From Pseudaquabacterium terrae (GTDB lineage Bacteria; Pseudomonadota; Gammaproteobacteria; Burkholderiales; Burkholderiaceae_C), in the NCBI RefSeq assembly GCF_013266755.1, contig NZ_JABRWJ010000009.1, positions 124,001-188,000 on the forward strand: a DNA stretch of 64,000 nt, given 5' to 3'. Positions 25,948-34,315 of the stretch are shown here, in pieces (position 1 is the stretch's first letter; every line of letters starts with the position of its first letter). The notes under the pieces are model-generated. The model saw only the letters and a list, made by a program, of their open reading frames with translations, had not been told where the DNA came from and made no database searches. The position numbers and the translations under genes were made by a program.

Positions 25948-28078
25948 CGGTGATCCTCACTTCGCTGCTGCTGGAATGGATGTCGATGACTCGACAGTCT
26001 CCACACATGCGCAAGCGGTCGGCGGCCGCGCCCTGGAACATCGGGTGCATCCCGAGTTTCGTGACCATCAATTCGATGGCTTGCAGCGTCCCGAACGGTT
26101 TGCTGCAACGAATGCATCGGTAGGGCTGCCCTTCGTTGAGCACGCGCGACTCCTTGCGCGTCCGGCCCTCGTCGGCGAGAAGCAGCCGCGGTTGCAAGGT
26201 GATCGCCTGCTCCGGGCAGGTGCTCGCGCAGAGACCACATTGCACGCAGTTCTTCTCGATGAAGCGCAACTGCAGCTTGGCCGGATTGTCAGCCAGCGCC
26301 GCCGACGGGCAGGCGCCCACGCAGCTGAGGCACATCGTGCACTTCTGCGTGTCGATGAGGAGGCTGCCGAATGGGCTGGCCTGGCGCGGCAGCGCAATGG
26401 CATCGACGGCGGCCGCCGACTCCACCCGCAGATGTTCCACCGCGAATTCCAGGGCCGTGCGCTTGTCGGCGGGCACCGCGAACTTCGCCGGCCGCAGTGT
26501 GATCCCCGGCGAGGCGATGCGCAGCGCGGCGTCGAGCGAAGGCACATCGCGCGCATCGAGCAGGCCGAAGTGCTGGCCCGGGAATCCGAGTCCGTTCACG
26601 ATGGCCTGCGCAACGGCCATTTGCGCCGCCACCGCACGCCGGTAGTCGGGCGCTTCCTCGCCGGTCATCAGCACCAGGACCTGGGAGGCACCGTACGCGA
26701 TCGCCGACAGCCACAGTTCCATGCCCACCGATGCGGTGTGCCAGACATCCAGCGGCAGGCAGCGCGCCGGCACCCCGTGCACGGCCGCATCAACCTGAGC
26801 CGACCGGCCGAGTTCCCCGATCAAGCTGGCGCCGCCACCCTGGCTATGGACCAGCAACGCGGCATCCTTGCCGCCCGCGCGCTGGTAGGTCGTCAGCAGG
26901 GTCTTGATGCGTCGGCCCTGATGGTCGATGCGTGGCGCTGCGTAGCTGATGGCGCCGCTTGGGCAGACCGTCGTGCATGCGCCGCAACCGACACACAGAT
27001 GAGGCTCGACGATGATGCCGGGCAAGGCCAGGCCACCGGCCTTTCCCTTGGCGGATGCGTCGCTGCGGATGGCGCGCGCCGAGCAGACGTCGATGCAGGC
27101 CGTGCAGCCGATCTTCTCGTTGCGGCTGTGGGCGCAGATCCTCTGTTGATACTGGAAGAACCTGGGCTTCTCGAACGCTCCGGTGCTGTCGCGCAGCTCG
27201 AGCACCGCGCCGATCAGGGCCTGGTCGTCCGCGGCGTGAAAGTAGCCCTGCGGTGGCTGATGCAGGCTGATCAGCGGCGCGGGGTTCAGATCCAGCACGA
27301 GGTCGAAGCGTTCGCTGACCGCTTGGGCGTCGCGCTGGAAGTCGATGGCGCCTGCCGCATCGCACACCTTCACGCAGTCGCGGTGACTGCTGCATTTGGC
27401 CAGGTCGATCTGGTAGCTGAAGTCGATCGCCTGCTCGGGACAGGCGCGGATGCAGGCATTGCATCGGGTGCACAGATCGAGGTCGATCGGGTTGCTCGTT
27501 TCCCAGCTCACCTCGAAGGCACCCAACCATCCGCTGATGCCGGTGACCCGGCCTGCATGCACCGGCACGGTCCGCGCCTGCGGCAAGGTGCCGGGGCCCT
27601 GGAGCAACAGGCTGACCTGCAACGTGTCCGCCAGCATGGCGGCCGCGCGCACCGCGCGATCCGTGGGGCCGATCACCAGCACGCGCCCGTTCGAGGTGTA
27701 TTCCACCGTCGGTACGGGATCGGCGTCCGGCAGCTGCGCCAGCGCGATCAGCGCCGCGATCTTCGGCGTGGCCAGCGCGGCATCCTTCGACCAGCCCCCC
27801 GTCTCGCGGATGTTCACGAACCGGATGGGACGCTCGGCCAACCCGGGCGCACCCACCGTCTGCTCGTTCAGCTCGAGGAAGAGGCGGCTCTCCTGCGTGC
27901 ACGCGACCAGCAGGTCATCACCGCGCTTGGCCGCGCGCTGGAAAGCCGGCGCCTCCCGCCTGCACAGCGTGCAATGAACCGTTTCGAGGCCAGCCCCGGC
28001 GTCAGGCCCCAGTGCCTTGACCAGGCTCGGGCCGTCCAAGGGCATGGTCTTGTTGCAGTTGCAGATCAGCGTGGTCAT
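25940..28078 (-). CDS. Poly-ferredoxin, formate dehydrogenase accessory protein
   Basis: A 712-residue cytosolic protein (start MTTLICNCNK) with many cluster sites. I count six clear groups: CTRCNACIRACP, CSSHRDCVKVC, CTACIDVC, CVGCGACTTVCP, CTMCLSCVGACP and CVQCGLCASTCP. Further cysteine pairs occur near both ends (CNCN and CTLC; CIRC and CGDC). A non-cluster central part (about 390-570) resembles a hydrogenase/CoB-CoM reductase delta-like domain. Such genes regularly travel with DUF3305, DUF3306 and torD beside Tat-exported formate dehydrogenases. The role is undetermined; an electron supply for maturation or a second electron outlet is possible. The start codon lies inside the DUF3306 gene. 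Confidence 0.88.
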   Translation of the reverse strand: MTTLICNCNKTMPLDGPSLVKALGPDAGAGLETVHCTLCRREAPAFQRAAKRGDDLLVACTQESRLFLELNEQTVGAPGLAERPIRFVNIRETGGWSKDAALATPKIAALIALAQLPDADPVPTVEYTSNGRVLVIGPTDRAVRAAAMLADTLQVSLLLQGPGTLPQARTVPVHAGRVTGISGWLGAFEVSWETSNPIDLDLCTRCNACIRACPEQAIDFSYQIDLAKCSSHRDCVKVCDAAGAIDFQRDAQAVSERFDLVLDLNPAPLISLHQPPQGYFHAADDQALIGAVLELRDSTGAFEKPRFFQYQQRICAHSRNEKIGCTACIDVCSARAIRSDASAKGKAGGLALPGIIVEPHLCVGCGACTTVCPSGAISYAAPRIDHQGRRIKTLLTTYQRAGGKDAALLVHSQGGGASLIGELGRSAQVDAAVHGVPARCLPLDVWHTASVGMELWLSAIAYGASQVLVLMTGEEAPDYRRAVAAQMAVAQAIVNGLGFPGQHFGLLDARDVPSLDAALRIASPGITLRPAKFAVPADKRTALEFAVEHLRVESAAAVDAIALPRQASPFGSLLIDTQKCTMCLSCVGACPSAALADNPAKLQLRFIEKNCVQCGLCASTCPEQAITLQPRLLLADEGRTRKESRVLNEGQPYRCIRCSKPFGTLQAIELMVTKLGMHPMFQGAAADRLRMCGDCRVIDIHSSSSEVRITDV

Positions 28079-28607
28079 CGTGCGTGGCTTCAGGATCGGG
28101 TGACGCGGCGTCGGCAAGTTCAAGCGCGGGGCGTTCAGCGGCCACGTCGACTGCGGCGGGGGTTTCCTCCTCGAGATCGAACAAGCGAAGCGCCTTCGAC
28201 TGGGTCATCTGCCGAAGCATCGCCATCGGAATCGGATCGGGCTTGTTGTAGTCGTCGATGTAGGTGTCGAGGCCGTCCATCACATTGAAGTGCGGATCGC
28301 TGAACAGCTTCTTCATGGCGGCCTGCTTGACGCCCTCGTCGATGCCGGGCGCGACGAAGCGTGAAAAGTCCGAGTCGCGCGTCAGTTGCGCCACATCGGC
28401 GTGCGTCGGAAGCGGTTCGGCCACTGGCGGCCGAGCCTGCACGTCCGGCTCGGCCCGGGCCGCAACGGCCAACGGTGTTGCAGCAGGATCCGGCGGAAGC
28501 GGGACGACGGCCTCGACATCGGTGGCGGCCGGCTCGGCCGGATGCCCTCGCCTGGCCTGCACCTTGCGCCGTGACCAGCGCGCGAGGAAAGGGGTGTCGT
28601 CGGCCAT
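28002..28607 (-). CDS. DUF3306 protein, formate dehydrogenase accessory
   Basis: A 201-residue protein with the DUF3306 pattern: start MADDTPFLARWSRRK, a low-complexity proline/alanine region, then the conserved core SDFSRFVAPGID, AMKKLFSDPHFNVMDGLDTYIDDYN. It is cytosolic. The ATG at 28607 overlaps the DUF3305 stop by one base. The last 25 or so codons overlap the start of the ferredoxin gene by 77 bases, an unusually long same-strand overlap. Function unknown; strictly linked to formate dehydrogenase clusters. Confidence 0.87.
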   Translation of the reverse strand: MADDTPFLARWSRRKVQARRGHPAEPAATDVEAVVPLPPDPAATPLAVAARAEPDVQARPPVAEPLPTHADVAQLTRDSDFSRFVAPGIDEGVKQAAMKKLFSDPHFNVMDGLDTYIDDYNKPDPIPMAMLRQMTQSKALRLFDLEEETPAAVDVAAERPALELADAASPDPEATHDDHADLQLQQDHALGRPEPGQGTGA

Positions 28608-29113
28608 CACTGCCGATCCCCCGGGGCCAGAAAGGACTGGGGCCGCCGCCGCTGCTTCGGCTCCGGCCGATAGTGTTCTTCAGTGAAGCCTTGAAGCCAG
28701 GCCACGATGTCCGCCGGCAGCGGCACGTTGTCGACACGCTCCTGCGCATCCAGCCAGCGCCCTGCCTCGGTGTACGAGACGCTCACCGTTTCCGGCCAGG
28801 CCACCGAGGGGTCTTCGTCGTCGGACCGCCAGACGACAAACCAGACCGGCGCACCGGAGGCCAGGTTCAGGTGGTAGCCCTCGGCTTCATCACGGAACAG
28901 TTCGACCGTGAAGCCCGGATACAGCTTGCGCTGGAATGTGCCGTCGTCGCGCAGCACGCGGGGCGCCGAGCCGAACGCCGGCTCGGCCGGGACGACGTCG
29001 ATCAGCTTGAAGCGCCAGGCTTCCCACTGATTCGGGCGCGCCTGCCTTTCCATCACCACGGCAACCTGCACAGAGGGCCGCGCGATCGTCGGGAGGCGCA
29101 TGTCGGAGGACAT
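28607..29113 (-). CDS. DUF3305 protein, formate dehydrogenase accessory
   Basis: A 168-residue cytosolic protein of the DUF3305 family. Typical elements are VVMERQARPNQWEAWRFKL and WFVVWR, a beta-rich core, then the helix DNVPLPADIVAWLQGFTEEHY. It is the first gene of the minus-strand formate set. The first ATG at 29113 (MSSDMRLP) is chosen over an upstream TTG; 29101 is another candidate. It overlaps DUF3306, and the pair is found together with the poly-ferredoxin in Burkholderiales. No biochemical role is known to me. Confidence 0.87.
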   Translation of the reverse strand: MSSDMRLPTIARPSVQVAVVMERQARPNQWEAWRFKLIDVVPAEPAFGSAPRVLRDDGTFQRKLYPGFTVELFRDEAEGYHLNLASGAPVWFVVWRSDDEDPSVAWPETVSVSYTEAGRWLDAQERVDNVPLPADIVAWLQGFTEEHYRPEPKQRRRPQSFLAPGDRQ

Positions 29114-29188
29114 CGCCAAAGTCTAGTGGAGTTCCGCCGCAAGTCCTATCGGCAGCGAGCCTCATGGAGACTCGGCAGTAACCCTGGT

Positions 29189-29210
29189 CTGCAGGGCTGC
29201 AGGGCTGCAG
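29189..29210. repeat. Short tandem repeat of ctgcaggg
   Basis: Nearly three copies of an 8-base unit (ctgcaggg, ctgcaggg, ctgcag) in the gap between the formate set and the malonate regulator. It contains three PstI-type palindromes. No function is evident. Confidence 0.7.
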
Positions 29211-29223
29211 AAAGATCGGCCAG

Positions 29224-29241
29224 CGCTCGTGGCGACGAGCG
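29224..29241 (-). terminator. Hairpin after the malonate-locus LysR gene
   Basis: A perfect 7-base-pair stem (29224-29230 with 29235-29241) and a four-base loop, immediately beyond the LysR stop codon at 29243. On the minus strand it is followed by a weak T-rich stretch. Likely a simple terminator. Confidence 0.5.
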
Positions 29242-29242
29242 T

Positions 29243-30181
29243 TCAGTCCGATCCGTCAGCGGCGCCCACTTCGGCTTCGATCATCTGCACCAGCGCCAGG
29301 GCCGGCGCCGAGAGCGCCGAGCGCCGCCGCATGGCCAGCAGCAAGCGCCGCTCGACCTCGGCCCCGGTCAGGCGCAGGGTGACGAGACCGAGGGCCTGTG
29401 CGTAGAGCTGCGCCGCAGACGACGGCAGCACGGCGATGCCCAGACCGCAGGCCACCATGCGGCACATCGAGTCGAAGCTGCGCACCTGAACGCGGATGCG
29501 CAGCGTCAGGCCCGCCGCTTCGGCGGCGGCGATCACTTTGCGCGTTAGCGATGCACTTCGCGCCAGCGCGATCTGGTCGTGGCCGAGTGCATGTTCCATC
29601 GCCACCGTGCCGGCACCGGCGCCCGCACCCGCCGTGGCCAGCGGGTGGGTCATCGGAACCAGCAACACCAGCTCGTCGACATTGCAGGGCAGCGTTTCGA
29701 GCCCGTCACAGGGCACGTTGTCGCCGATGACGGCCAGTTCCGCCGTGCCCTTCTGGACGGCGCGCACGCCGTCCTCGCTGAGCGTGTCGTCGAGGTCGAT
29801 GCGGACCTTCGGGTAGCGCTCGGCATAACGCGCCAGCACCGCGGGCAGGAAACCGCCGAAGGCCGACGGGTTCGCGCACAGGCGCAGGTGGCCTGCCGCG
29901 CCGGCGCGGAAATCGTCGATCGATTGCGCCAGCTGCTCCAGGCGGGCGATGACCTCGATCGCCAGGCGGTGCACCGTCTGCCCTTCGGCGGTGGCGGACA
30001 CGCCGCGCTGCCTGCGCTGCAGCAGCGGTACGCCGCAATGCTGCTCGAGGTCGGCGATGCGCTTGCTCGCCGCCGCCAGCGAGATGCCGAAACGATCGGC
30101 GCCGGCGGTCAGGCTGCCTGCATCGAGCGCGGCGACGAACAGGCGCAGCGTGACGAGGTCGAAGCGGTTCAGATTGATCAT
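29243..30181 (-). CDS. LysR-family regulator of the malonate operon
   Basis: A 312-residue LysR regulator. The winged helix is at the N-terminus (AGSLTAGADRFGISLAAASKRIADLE, in two parts, then VPLLQRRQRGVSAT). The effector domain follows, with an alanine/glycine-rich insert (GAGAGAGT). It is divergent from the Bug-type gene and the mdc genes, the place MdcR-type regulators hold in other bacteria, so malonate-dependent control is expected. I take the ATG at 30181; a TTG at 30217 would add twelve residues and swallow a direct repeat that looks more like regulatory DNA. Confidence 0.88.
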   Translation of the reverse strand: MINLNRFDLVTLRLFVAALDAGSLTAGADRFGISLAAASKRIADLEQHCGVPLLQRRQRGVSATAEGQTVHRLAIEVIARLEQLAQSIDDFRAGAAGHLRLCANPSAFGGFLPAVLARYAERYPKVRIDLDDTLSEDGVRAVQKGTAELAVIGDNVPCDGLETLPCNVDELVLLVPMTHPLATAGAGAGAGTVAMEHALGHDQIALARSASLTRKVIAAAEAAGLTLRIRVQVRSFDSMCRMVACGLGIAVLPSSAAQLYAQALGLVTLRLTGAEVERRLLLAMRRRSALSAPALALVQMIEAEVGAADGSD

Positions 30182-30194
30182 GGCCAGCGGGTCG

Positions 30195-30223
30195 ACGGCA
30201 ACGAAGGTCAACGGCAACGAAAG
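30195..30223. repeat. Direct repeat ACGGCAACGAA in the malonate divergent promoter region
   Basis: ACGGCAACGAA occurs at 30195 and again at 30211, a 16-base period, just upstream of the LysR start. It could be an operator for autoregulation or the relic of a short duplication. Position is suggestive; nothing else supports it. Confidence 0.35.
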
Positions 30224-30330
30224 GACACCTCAACCGATGCCGAATGGCGCATCGGCACGCGAGCGGCAACCATTGGGTCAAGCCGTTGCGTCACGCAGGG
30301 CCCATCCGTCTGACAAGCCCAGGAGACATC

Positions 30331-31290
30331 ATGCAACGACTCTTCGTCGCCGCGGCGCTCGCCGCCTTCTCGCTGCTCGCCCAGGCCCAGGCCTGGCCGG
30401 CGAAACCGGTGACGGTCATCGTGCCGTTCCCGGCCGGCGGCGGTACCGACGCGTTCGCGCGGCCGCTGTTCGCGCAGCTCACGAAGCAGCTGGGGCAGCA
30501 GGTGATCATCGACAACCGCGGCGGCGCGGGCGGCAACATCGGGGCATCGATGGCCGCCCGGGCCACGGCCGACGGCCACACCTGGCTGATGGGCGCGGTG
30601 CACCACGCCATCGCGCCTGCCGTCTACCCGAAGCTCGACTACAGCCTGGCGCATGACTTCGTGCCGGTCGCGCTGCTGGCCAGCGTGCCGCAGGTGATCG
30701 TTGCCAACCCGCAGCGCGTGCCCGGCAAGACGCTGAAGGAGCTGCTCGCGCAATTGCGCGCGCCCGCCAGCGCGCTGAACTACGGCTCGGCCGGCAACGG
30801 CACCTCGCACCATCTGGCCGGCGAGCTGTTCAAGCTGCAGACGAAGACGGCCATCGGCCACGTGCCCTACAAGGGCGCCGGCCCGGCGCTGCAGGACCTG
30901 ATCGGCGGCCAGGTGGACCTGATGTTCGACGGCCTGGGCTCGTCGGCCACGCACATCAAGAACGGACGGCTGAAGGCCATCGCCATCGCCGGCACACGGC
31001 GCGCGACCGCCTTCCCCGACATTCCGACGACGGTCGAGGCCGGTGTCCCGGATTACCAGGTGTCGACCTGGTACGGCCTGTGGGCGCCGAAGAACACGCC
31101 GCCCGCGGTGATCGAGCGCATGACGCAGGAACTGGCGAAGGCCTTGGCCGCGCCGGAGATCAAGGCCGCATGGACGGCCCTGGGTGCCGACACGCCCGCG
31201 CTGGTCGGCGCGGCCTTCGGCGAGTTCGTGGCCTTCGAGACGAAGCGCTGGGCCGACGTGGTGAAGGCCGCCAGCGTCAAGCTGGACTGA
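30331..31290 (+). CDS. Bug/TctC-type tricarboxylate-transporter substrate-binding protein
   Basis: A 319-residue periplasmic binding protein of the Bug family, abundant in Burkholderiales. Signal peptide MQRLFVAAALAAF to AQAQ, then the typical WPAKPVTVIVPFPAGGGTDAF in two parts, an INDNRGGAGGN-like loop (IDNRGGAGGNIG) and late KALAAPEIKA. It heads the mdc operon, 48 bases before mdcA, so malonate or a related dicarboxylate is the likely ligand. No TctA or TctB membrane partner is in the window. ATG at 30331 follows the ribosome site aggaga. Confidence 0.92.
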   Translation: MQRLFVAAALAAFSLLAQAQAWPAKPVTVIVPFPAGGGTDAFARPLFAQLTKQLGQQVIIDNRGGAGGNIGASMAARATADGHTWLMGAVHHAIAPAVYPKLDYSLAHDFVPVALLASVPQVIVANPQRVPGKTLKELLAQLRAPASALNYGSAGNGTSHHLAGELFKLQTKTAIGHVPYKGAGPALQDLIGGQVDLMFDGLGSSATHIKNGRLKAIAIAGTRRATAFPDIPTTVEAGVPDYQVSTWYGLWAPKNTPPAVIERMTQELAKALAAPEIKAAWTALGADTPALVGAAFGEFVAFETKRWADVVKAASVKLD

Positions 31291-31338
31291 AGCAGGTGCC
31301 GTGACGATGCGCCATCCTCTCGAGACCTTGGGCATGCC

Positions 31339-33018
31339 ATGACTGCCAGGACCTGGACCACCCGCGCCGACAACCGCGCCGCGCGGCTGGCGCGCGCCGC
31401 TCAGGCCCTCGGCCCGCGCCTGCGCGGCAAGCGCGTGCCGAGCGAGGCCATCACCGAGCTGCTCGAGGCGGTGATCGAGCCGCACGACCGCGTCTGCCTC
31501 GAAGGCAACAACCAGAAGCAGGCCGATTTCCTCGCGCAGGCCCTGGTGCGGCTCGACCCGCAGCGGGTGCACGACCTGCACATGGTGCAGTCGGTGCTGG
31601 CGCTGCCCGAGCACCTGGACCTCTTCGAGCTCGGCATCGCGTCGCGCCTGGACTTCAGCTTCTCCGGCCCGCAGGGCGCCCGCCTGGCGAAACTGGTCTC
31701 GGAACGCCGCATTCAGATCGGCGCGATCCACACCTACCTCGAGCTGTTCGCGCGCTATTTCGTCGACCTGACGCCCCAGGTCGCCCTGGTGGCCGCACAC
31801 GCGGCCGATGCCGAGGGCAACCTCTACACCGGACCCAACACCGAGGACACGCCGGCCATCGTCGAGGCCACCGCGTTCTCCGGCGGCATCGTGATCGCGC
31901 AGGTCAACGAGCTGCTCGACGACGGCAGCGCCCTGCCGCGGATCGACGTGCCGGCCGGCTGGGTCAGCTTCGTCGTCAAGGCGCCGCGGCCGAACGTCAT
32001 CGAGCCCCTCTTCACCCGCGACCCGGCGCAGATCAGCGAGATCCAGGTGCTGATGGCGATGATGGCCATCAAGGGCATCTACGCCGAGTACGGCGTGCAG
32101 CGGCTGAACCACGGCATCGGTTTCGACACCGCGGCCATCGAGCTGCTGCTGCCCACCTACGGCGAGTCGCTCGGCCTGAAGGGCAGGATCTGCCGCCACT
32201 GGGCGCTGAACCCGCACCCGGCGCTGATTCCCGCGATCGAGGCCGGCTGGGTCGAGTCGATCCACTCCTTCGGCTCGGAGCTCGGCATGGAGGACTACAT
32301 CCGCGCCCGCTCCGATGTGTTCTTCACCGGCCCCGACGGCTCGCTGCGCAGCAACCGCGCGTTCTGCCAGGCCGCGGGCCACTATGCCTGCGATCTCTTC
32401 ATCGGCTCGACGCTGCAGATGGACCTCGACGGCAACAGCTCGACCGCGACGCTCGGGCGCATCACCGGCTTCGGCGGCGCGCCGAACATGGGCGCCGATG
32501 CGCGCGGCCGCCGCCACGCCAGCCCGGCCTGGCTGCAGGCGGGTCGCGAGGCACGCCAGGGCCGCTCCGGCGCGGCCGGCACGCCGCGCGGCCAGAAGCT
32601 GGTGGTGCAGATGGTCGAGACCTTTCGCGAGCACATGCAGCCCGCGTTCGTCGAGCGGCTCGATGCCTGGCAGCTGGCAGAGCAGTCGGGCATGGCGCTG
32701 CCGCCGATCATGATCTACGGCGACGACGTGAGCCACGTGCTGACCGAGCAAGGCATCGCCAACCTGCTGCTGTGCCGCAGCGACGAGGAGCGCGAGCAGG
32801 CGATCCGCGGCGTGGCCGGCTACACCGCCGTCGGCCTGGCACGCGACGAGCGAATGGTGGAGAACCTGCGCGACCGCGGCGTGATCCGCCGGCCGCAGGA
32901 TCTGGGAATCGATCCGCGCCAGGCCACGCGCAACCTGCTGGCCGCGCGCTCGATGCGCGATCTCGTGCGTGCGTCCGGTGGCTTGTACGAGCCGCCGAAG
33001 CGCTTCAGGAACTGGTGA
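31339..33018 (+). CDS. mdcA: Malonate decarboxylase alpha subunit (acetyl-ACP:malonate ACP transferase)
   Basis: A 559-residue CoA-transferase-type subunit. In biotin-independent malonate decarboxylase it swaps the acetyl group on the acyl carrier subunit for malonate, releasing acetate. Features include EGNNQKQADFLAQ near residue 55, GPNTEDTP and the NPHP region; the C-terminus ends YEPPKRFRNW. Length matches known MdcA (about 550). First enzyme gene of the operon; mdcC starts within 20 bases. Confidence 0.96.
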   Translation: MTARTWTTRADNRAARLARAAQALGPRLRGKRVPSEAITELLEAVIEPHDRVCLEGNNQKQADFLAQALVRLDPQRVHDLHMVQSVLALPEHLDLFELGIASRLDFSFSGPQGARLAKLVSERRIQIGAIHTYLELFARYFVDLTPQVALVAAHAADAEGNLYTGPNTEDTPAIVEATAFSGGIVIAQVNELLDDGSALPRIDVPAGWVSFVVKAPRPNVIEPLFTRDPAQISEIQVLMAMMAIKGIYAEYGVQRLNHGIGFDTAAIELLLPTYGESLGLKGRICRHWALNPHPALIPAIEAGWVESIHSFGSELGMEDYIRARSDVFFTGPDGSLRSNRAFCQAAGHYACDLFIGSTLQMDLDGNSSTATLGRITGFGGAPNMGADARGRRHASPAWLQAGREARQGRSGAAGTPRGQKLVVQMVETFREHMQPAFVERLDAWQLAEQSGMALPPIMIYGDDVSHVLTEQGIANLLLCRSDEEREQAIRGVAGYTAVGLARDERMVENLRDRGVIRRPQDLGIDPRQATRNLLAARSMRDLVRASGGLYEPPKRFRNW

Positions 33019-33035
33019 ACGGACATTCGACCGCG

Positions 33036-33356
33036 ATGAGCAAGCTCCCTCCGGGCCTCGAGACGCTGGCCTACACCCTGCCCGGGCAGCAGCCTGCCGG
33101 GCCCTTCGCGCCGGTGCTGGTCGGCGTCGTCGGATCGGGCAACCTCGAAGTGCTGCTGGAATCGATCGCCGGCAGCGAGTGCCGCGTGCACATCGAGACC
33201 TCGGCGCGCGGCTTCGGCGCGATCTGGGAAGCCGTGGTCAACGACTTCCATCGCCGCCATCCGCTGGCCGGCGTGCGGGTGTCGATCCACGACATGGGTG
33301 CGACGCCCGCGGTCGTCAGTCTGCGGCTCGACCAGGCTGTTGCGGAGCTGCCATGA
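33036..33356 (+). CDS. mdcC: Malonate decarboxylase acyl carrier protein (delta)
   Basis: A 106-residue acyl carrier protein. The serine that receives the 2'-(5''-triphosphoribosyl)-3'-dephospho-CoA arm is in VVGSGNLEVLLE, residue 34 from the ATG at 33036. Downstream, VHIETSARGFGAIW is typical of the family. A GTG at 33015, overlapping the mdcA stop and preceded by agga, is an alternative start adding seven residues. The arm is made by MdcB and attached by MdcG, both encoded in this operon. Confidence 0.93.
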   Translation: MSKLPPGLETLAYTLPGQQPAGPFAPVLVGVVGSGNLEVLLESIAGSECRVHIETSARGFGAIWEAVVNDFHRRHPLAGVRVSIHDMGATPAVVSLRLDQAVAELP

Positions 33357-33412
33357 GCCCGCCCGGCCGCCCGAAGGGCTCATACCGGAGCGCGCAGCGC
33401 GGAGGTTTCCCA

Positions 33413-34303
33413 ATGATTGACGCGTCCTCCATCAGTTATTCCGAATGCTCGGCGCGCGAGCGCATCGCGCGATTGCTCGACGCCGGCAGCTTCCACGAAT
33501 GGCTGCCGCCGGCCGAGCGGGTGACCAGCCCGCACCTCGCGCAGCTGGGCGTGCCCTGCGCGTTCGACGATGGCGTGGCGATCGGGCGGGCGACATTGGC
33601 CGGGCGGCCCGTCTTCGTCGCGGCGCAGGAAGGCGCCTTCATGGGCGGCGGCGTCGGCGAGGTGCATGGCGCGAAGCTCGTCGGGCTGCTCAGGCGCGCG
33701 CTGCGCGACCGGCCCCAGGCGGTTCTGCTGCTCGCCGAATCCGGCGGCGTGCGCCTGCACGAAGCCAATGCCGGACTGATCGCGGTGTCGGAAGTGATGC
33801 GCGCGCTGCTCGATGTGCGCGCCGCCGGCATCCCGGTGATCGTGCTGATCGGCGGCGCCAACGGCTGCTTCGGCGGTATGGGCATCGTCGCGCGCTGCGC
33901 CGACCACGTCGTGATGAGCGACGTCGGCCGGCTCGCGATGTCGGGGCCGGAGGTCATCGAGGCCTCGCACGGCGTTGACGAGTTCGACGCGCGCGATCGT
34001 GCGCTGGTCTGGCGCACCACCGGCGGCAAGCACCGCTGGCTGGTCGGCGATTGCGATGCGCTGGTCGAGGACGACGTCGAGGCGTTTCGCACGGCGGCCG
34101 TCGCTGCGCTGGACGCTGCTCGACCCGTGACCTTGGACACACTCGAAGCAGAGCACGCGCTGCTGAAGGCGCGGCTGGCGCTGCTGGCCGAGCCGGTCGA
34201 CGGCGACGAGGCACGGACCCTGTGGTCGCGGCTGGGCGTGGCCGAGGCCGAGCGGATCGGCGACCTCGATGTGAATGGCATGCACGCGCTGCGCCGCACC
34301 TGA
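33413..34303 (+). CDS. mdcD: Malonate decarboxylase beta subunit
   Basis: A 296-residue crotonase-fold carboxyltransferase-like subunit. With MdcE it decarboxylates malonyl-S-ACP to acetyl-S-ACP. Visible features: start MIDASSISYSECSARERI, the loop FMGGGVGEVHGAK, and ESGGVRLHEANAG and GGANGCFGGMG, the oxyanion regions. The ATG at 33413 has the ribosome site ggagg eight bases ahead; an ATG at 33353 touching the mdcC stop would add 20 unconvincing residues. Confidence 0.95.
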   Translation: MIDASSISYSECSARERIARLLDAGSFHEWLPPAERVTSPHLAQLGVPCAFDDGVAIGRATLAGRPVFVAAQEGAFMGGGVGEVHGAKLVGLLRRALRDRPQAVLLLAESGGVRLHEANAGLIAVSEVMRALLDVRAAGIPVIVLIGGANGCFGGMGIVARCADHVVMSDVGRLAMSGPEVIEASHGVDEFDARDRALVWRTTGGKHRWLVGDCDALVEDDVEAFRTAAVAALDAARPVTLDTLEAEHALLKARLALLAEPVDGDEARTLWSRLGVAEAERIGDLDVNGMHALRRT

Positions 34304-34315
34304 AGGAGATCGGCA

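Noticed and set aside
30208-32751. A minus-strand frame of 847 codons over the Bug gene and mdcA
   Set aside because: Antisense to two confidently identified genes, with arginine/histidine-rich low-information translation.
33353-33412. Earlier start for mdcD at the ATG touching the mdcC stop
   Set aside because: The added 20 residues are basic and unlike the family start, while the ATG at 33413 has a strong ribosome site.
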